Source of the DNA: an uncultured Flavobacteriia bacterium
Lineage (GTDB): Bacteria > Bacteroidota > Bacteroidia > Flavobacteriales_D > Crocinitomicaceae
DNA length: 64,000 bases
Direction of reading: 5' to 3'
NCBI GenBank assembly: GCA_937975705.1
Contig: CALJTX010000020.1
Span: 62,001-126,000, forward strand
Made by a program: the position numbers and the translations under genes. Below are positions 59,634 to 64,000 of the stretch, piece after piece. The notes below the pieces were generated by a model. It was not told where the DNA came from and made no database searches. It worked only from the letters and a program-made list of their open reading frames with translations. Position 1 is the stretch's first letter; every line of letters starts with the position of its first letter.

Positions 59634-62600
59634 ATGGGTAACACTACTACACTAAAACCATTTCGATTTATTGCTACAGTCGTTGCAGTTCTCGCTTTGA
59701 TGGTGTCCAATTTGCAAGCGCAGGTATCTGTGTCTGCAACTGCCGGAACCGCCACTGGAACTTACGCAACTGTCAGCGCAGCGTTTACCGCTATCAACGC
59801 CGGTACGCACCAAGGAGTGATCAATATTACGATCACCGCCAACACCACAGAACCCGCAGCGGTTGTTGCTTTGGTGAACAGCGGAGCTGGTTCAGCGCTC
59901 TATTCAGCCATTAACATCAAGCCTTCTGGTAACGTAACAGTAAACTCTGCTGCTACGCCAACTACCAACCGTGGTTTGATTGAATTGAATGGTGCAGATA
60001 ACGTAACCATCGATGGTGATGACCCCGCTACGGCAGGCCCTCGCAACTTGACTTTTCAAGTAGCAACAAACGCAACATTATTTACGGCTGTCATTCGTTT
60101 ATCTTCGAACTCAACAACTGGTACAAACGGTGCTGACAACAATACTGTAAAGAATTGTATTTTGATTGGTTCACGTGCTACGGGTACTTCTACAAATGCT
60201 ACTTATGGTGTTAACCTATCAAACTACAGTACTACTTCATTAACAACTGGTGCTTATGCAAGCATCAACACGATCATTGAAAACAATGAAATCAGAAGAT
60301 GTTACCGTGGTATTTACGCAAACGGTCAGGGAACATTCCCAATTACCGGAACAATTATCCGCAACAACATCTTAGGTTCTGCATCTTTGGCAGACAACAT
60401 CGGTCTGAACGCAATTTATATTGCTAACTCTAACATCAGCGGAACGGCAGGTGCTGCCCTCATTGAAGGCAACGACATGCGCGTTGGTGATGTTTCTGCA
60501 ACGGGAGTAGGTTTCAGCGCAAGTATTTCAGGTATTGAAATCAATACTGTTAACTCAAATATTCGCGTACTTCGCAACAATATCCATGACATCATGCAGC
60601 CTTCTTTAGGTGGTTGGGGTGCTTACGGAATTACTGTAACAGGAGCAACGAGCTGCGACAACTTTTTAATTGCAAACAACTTTATCAATAACGTTGTTGC
60701 GATGAAATACTCTACCTCAAATCCTAATACCTATACCTCATATGGTATTCGTGTTTCTGCAGGTGCTACGCTCATGCGCATCATCAACAACACGATTGTA
60801 ATTGCACCATCTGTTACAGGTACAGTTGTTGGTTACACATCATATGGTGTTGGTTTTACAGCGGGTACGCCAACAGTTAGTCAGTTCTTGAACAACATTG
60901 TGATCAACAACAATACAGGGCCTGGTACTTATGCAGTTTATGCTTTTGCCAATTCTAACTTGTCGGCAGCTGCGCTCAACCGCAACGATTATTTAACGCC
61001 AAACAGCGGAACCATCGGTTATTATAATGCTACCAACCAAACTACTTTAGCCAACTGGCAAGCAGCAACTGGCCAAGACGCCAACTCATTTAACGTAGCG
61101 CCAAACTTTGTAAGTGCAAACGATTTGCACATCACGACAGCTCCAACACCTTTGGAATCTGCTGGTGCGGCAACTACCATTACATTGGTAACGAATGATA
61201 TCGACAACCAATCGCGTCCGGGCCCAGCGGGTTCTGTGAACGGTGGTGGAACCAACCCAGATATGGGTGCTGATGAATTCGATGCTACACCTATCTTCCC
61301 GCCAACTTTGACCTTTACAAGTATTACAGGAACAGATTGTAACACTGCTCTTGCACACACAGTTGTTGCACAAGCGGCTCCAGTTTCTGGAACTTTCTCT
61401 TCAGTAGTACTCAATTACAGCTATAATGGTGTGGCGCAAACGCCAATTACCATGACCAACACCGCAGGTACAACTTATACAGGAGTTATTCCTGCAGCAA
61501 CACCTGTAAATGCAAACGTTACTTGGTCAATCGTAGCCACCAACTCTTTTGGTTTGGTTGCACAATATACAGGCACTGCTTACACAGACCAATTGTTGTT
61601 CGGTATCACTGCTTCAGCAGTAGCTACACCATCTACAATTTGTGCAGGTCAATCTACAACCTTGTCTGCAACCTTCAATACACCAGCCATTACTTACGAT
61701 GTGCCTACATTTTCATCGCCACTTGCATATGAAGATTTAGGAAACGTAACGATCTCTCAAGGCGCAACAGTATTATTGAACAACACAACAGCAATCAACT
61801 CATTGATTGGTACAATCGGTACTGCAACGGGTGTTGCTGGTGGATATGCAAACTTTACTGGTTTAGCTACCGTCAACATGACAGCAGGTCAAACCTACAA
61901 CTTCTCCGTTTCAAGCATCACGGCTAGTACATTTAACTACCAAAACTCCATGGCAATCTTCATTGACTGGAACAGAAATGGTTTGTTTAATGACGCTGGC
62001 GAGATGGTTTTTGCACCAACTGCAACTACCCTTGGTAACCATACCGCAACAGGTACCTTTACGGTTCCTTCTTGGGCATTTGGTCAACTTCGCATGCGCG
62101 TTGTGTCAATGGAAACACTCATCACGAGCTATGCAACCACTAACTCTTGGGGTGAGCGCGAAGATTATTTATTGAATATTGTTGGTGCTGCTACTTGGTA
62201 CCAAGGCACAACAGCTATCGCTACAACAACAACAACTGTTCAATCCCCACTTACTACAACAGACTACTATGCTGCTATTAGTGCAGGTGTTTGTCCGGCA
62301 ACAACAACTCCAGTTACAGTAACTGTGAATCAATTGCCTGCATCTCCAATTGCAACAGCAAGTTCTCAATGTGGTGCTGCGGTTCCAACTGCATCTGTTG
62401 CTTCAGCAGCAGGCACAGCGGGTACTGGTCAGTTCTTCTGGTACAGTGCCGCAACTTCTGGAACAACACTACAAACACCTCCAACAGGTGCTTACACAAC
62501 TTTCTACTCAAACGACTTTACGAACGCAACAATTGGCACAGGCGCAACGCTTTCAGGTGTAGCATCATTGACCAACGTTGCAGGTCAGTTACAACTTACG

Positions 62601-64000
62601 CCAAACTTAACGAGCCAATTAGGTGGTATCACAGTTAATGCTGGTGTAAATGCAGTTGCGTACAAAGTAGATTTCGATTTTTCTACCAACCCAGTTGGTG
62701 GCGCTGATGGCTTTAGCTACAGCTTTGGTGACGACGTTGATGCTACATCAACTGCTCCAACAGCAGAAAAAGGCTCAGGTTCAAAATTGAAAATTTGTTT
62801 CGATGCCTATGACGCTGTAATGCCAAACCAAGCTGGTATCTACCTTGTTTATAACAACACTGCTGCTACTTTTAACTCAACAGCACCAGGAGTATTAGGC
62901 TATGTAGGTAACACTTCATGGGTTGGCACTGCTAATAACCACGTTACTATTGAAACCAATACAAACGGTCAGGTCACTGTTACTTTAAATGGTACACCTA
63001 TTTTCACTAACGTTCAATTACCAGTTGCTTACTTGACAGCGAACAAGGCGACATGGAAACATGCAATTGCAGCGCGTACAGGTGGTATTTCTATGGAACA
63101 AACTTTTGACAACTTAGTGATTCAAGCTGCTGGTTTCGCTCCGGGTAACACAACTTACAGTGCGCCAATTACAGCCACAACAACATTCTATGTTTCTGAA
63201 ATGGGTACTAACGGATGTTTTAGTGCTCCGTCACCTGTTCTAGTTACAGTTTCGAATCCTGATCCAGTTGCTTTCGTAGGTGGTGCGAACCCTTCAATTT
63301 GTATTGGTGCATCATATGCAACTACAGCAAGTTCAGTTAACACAGCATATGCTTACACGTATACCTTACCAAGTTATACTGGTTCAGGTGTTGCTGCTAG
63401 TGTAAGTGGCGCTGCGTTGTCAACAACTCCAACTGTAGCCGGTGTGTATCCATTCACCGTAACAGCTACAGATGGTATTTGTACAGCTATTACTACACTT
63501 AACTTAACAGTAAACGCGTTGCCAGTTCTTACGAGTGCAACAGCTACACCAACAACAGCTTGTCATAACGCTACAGTGGATTTAACCGCTTCAAGCATTG
63601 TTTCGGGTCCACAAACCTTGCCTGCAGGATATTGTGCAACTAATAACTCAGGCGGTACAGGTACTTTTATTAATAATGTTGTTTTCGGAACAATCTCTAA
63701 CAGCTCTGCAACTTCAAACCCAGCGGCAGCACCTTACTATACCAACTATACAGCAACAACCAACGTTCAACCAGGTATGACCTACCCATTGAGCATTACA
63801 ACTGGCCCTGCTGGTACGTATACTGGTGCGATCATCTCTGTTTGGATTGACTTCAATCGCGATGGTCTCTTAGCTGCTACGGAGTGGCAACAAGTTGCAG
63901 TCAATCAAGCTGCAGGAACAACTTCTATTACCAACATTACAGTTCCGCTTACTGCGCAAATGGGTCTAACCAAAATGCGTATCCGTACACGTGGTAACGG
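59634..64000 (+). CDS. Giant secreted multidomain protein (beta-helix, lectin-like, GEVED), truncated at window end
   Basis: Open from ATG 59634 to the window edge, 1455 codons with no stop. Signal peptide (hydrophobic VVAVLALMVSNLQAQ, cleavage after SNLQAQ). Residues about 30-540 are a Thr/Asn-rich parallel beta-helix (repeating N-N and GxN turns), then Ig-like repeats, a GEVED domain (FIDWNRNGLFNDAGEMVF), a concanavalin-like lectin domain (about 62640-63120) and another GEVED-type segment (VWIDFNRDGLLAATEW) near 63840. Such proteins in this phylum are T9SS-exported adhesins or matrix components with a C-terminal sorting domain, here beyond the edge. Small ORFs in other frames inside it are shadows. 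Confidence 0.85.
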   Translation, partial: MGNTTTLKPFRFIATVVAVLALMVSNLQAQVSVSATAGTATGTYATVSAAFTAINAGTHQGVINITITANTTEPAAVVALVNSGAGSALYSAINIKPSGNVTVNSAATPTTNRGLIELNGADNVTIDGDDPATAGPRNLTFQVATNATLFTAVIRLSSNSTTGTNGADNNTVKNCILIGSRATGTSTNATYGVNLSNYSTTSLTTGAYASINTIIENNEIRRCYRGIYANGQGTFPITGTIIRNNILGSASLADNIGLNAIYIANSNISGTAGAALIEGNDMRVGDVSATGVGFSASISGIEINTVNSNIRVLRNNIHDIMQPSLGGWGAYGITVTGATSCDNFLIANNFINNVVAMKYSTSNPNTYTSYGIRVSAGATLMRIINNTIVIAPSVTGTVVGYTSYGVGFTAGTPTVSQFLNNIVINNNTGPGTYAVYAFANSNLSAAALNRNDYLTPNSGTIGYYNATNQTTLANWQAATGQDANSFNVAPNFVSANDLHITTAPTPLESAGAATTITLVTNDIDNQSRPGPAGSVNGGGTNPDMGADEFDATPIFPPTLTFTSITGTDCNTALAHTVVAQAAPVSGTFSSVVLNYSYNGVAQTPITMTNTAGTTYTGVIPAATPVNANVTWSIVATNSFGLVAQYTGTAYTDQLLFGITASAVATPSTICAGQSTTLSATFNTPAITYDVPTFSSPLAYEDLGNVTISQGATVLLNNTTAINSLIGTIGTATGVAGGYANFTGLATVNMTAGQTYNFSVSSITASTFNYQNSMAIFIDWNRNGLFNDAGEMVFAPTATTLGNHTATGTFTVPSWAFGQLRMRVVSMETLITSYATTNSWGEREDYLLNIVGAATWYQGTTAIATTTTTVQSPLTTTDYYAAISAGVCPATTTPVTVTVNQLPASPIATASSQCGAAVPTASVASAAGTAGTGQFFWYSAATSGTTLQTPPTGAYTTFYSNDFTNATIGTGATLSGVASLTNVAGQLQLTPNLTSQLGGITVNAGVNAVAYKVDFDFSTNPVGGADGFSYSFGDDVDATSTAPTAEKGSGSKLKICFDAYDAVMPNQAGIYLVYNNTAATFNSTAPGVLGYVGNTSWVGTANNHVTIETNTNGQVTVTLNGTPIFTNVQLPVAYLTANKATWKHAIAARTGGISMEQTFDNLVIQAAGFAPGNTTYSAPITATTTFYVSEMGTNGCFSAPSPVLVTVSNPDPVAFVGGANPSICIGASYATTASSVNTAYAYTYTLPSYTGSGVAASVSGAALSTTPTVAGVYPFTVTATDGICTAITTLNLTVNALPVLTSATATPTTACHNATVDLTASSIVSGPQTLPAGYCATNNSGGTGTFINNVVFGTISNSSATSNPAAAPYYTNYTATTNVQPGMTYPLSITTGPAGTYTGAIISVWIDFNRDGLLAATEWQQVAVNQAAGTTSITNITVPLTAQMGLTKMRIRTRGN

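Noticed and set aside
61022..63780. Several 60-130 codon ORFs on both strands
   Set aside because: Other frames of the Thr/Ala-rich giant secreted protein, whose frame is open throughout.

Overview
The window comes from a chromosome of the Bacteroidota, most likely a Flavobacteriales/Crocinitomicaceae-type bacterium. The evidence is SusC/SusD genes, type IX secretion (T9SS) C-terminal sorting domains, DUF4175 and DUF4296 proteins, paired heme-copper oxidase subunit III genes, a split atpD-atpC unit, and repeated Bacteroidota promoter elements of the form TAnnTTTG with hardly any Shine-Dalgarno sequences. I see no phage, IS element, CRISPR array, rRNA or intact tRNA. Genus is not decidable by reading.

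Layout. 1-1.5 kb: end of a secreted OmpA-like protein and rpiB. 1.5-2.06 kb: AT-rich gene-free stretch with DnaA-box-like words and a 5' tRNA fragment. 2.06-8.2 kb: DUF4175 protein, RsbW-like ATPase, ybeY and mnmG, with two perfect parS palindromes 35 bp apart at the ybeY/mnmG junction; together these suggest the replication origin is close. 8.3-13 kb: hydroxyacid dehydrogenase, then convergent hslR, MmcQ/YjbR protein, desaturase and an ABC exporter. 13-21.9 kb: rbfA, a LolC/E-like permease (apparently ATT-started), atpD-atpC, and the envelope cluster uppS-bamA-skp-skp-murI. 21.9-25.9 kb: DUF4296 lipoprotein, pyrC-type dihydroorotase, GT2 dolichol-phosphate-mannose-synthase-like enzyme, rplY, prs. 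25.9-29.9 kb: a tightly overlapping operon of ABC exporter, soluble periplasmic-binding-protein-like protein and T9SS-type secreted protein, then a 36-residue membrane protein. 29.9-38.5 kb: S41 protease, dCMP deaminase and a cytochrome oxidase assembly operon (ctaB, two subunit III genes, subunit IV, two SCO-type proteins, DUF420).

38.6-51.4 kb: a polysaccharide utilisation locus probably aimed at beta-1,3-glucan (laminarin): SusC, SusD, PKD lipoprotein, GH16, GH3, a T9SS protein with two tandem glycan-binding-like modules, a FucP-type sugar transporter and a Nudix/winged-helix regulator whose Nudix box is degenerate. A 21-bp palindrome TTATTGTA-N5-TACAATAA occurs twice upstream of susC, in a near copy upstream of the T9SS gene and in a weak copy upstream of the transporter-regulator pair; I propose it as that regulator's operator. 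51.4-59.5 kb: dxs, flippase, enoyl-CoA hydratase, orphan histidine kinase, GT4 glycosyltransferase, small membrane protein, atypical SDR. 59.6 kb to the end: the first 1455 codons of a giant secreted protein (beta-helix, lectin-like and GEVED modules), cut by the window edge.

A recurring feature is promoters whose -7 element ends only 4-7 nt before the start codon, implying many leaderless mRNAs. Genes are dense and operonic with 4-nt overlaps and shared CTAG stop codons at convergent ends.
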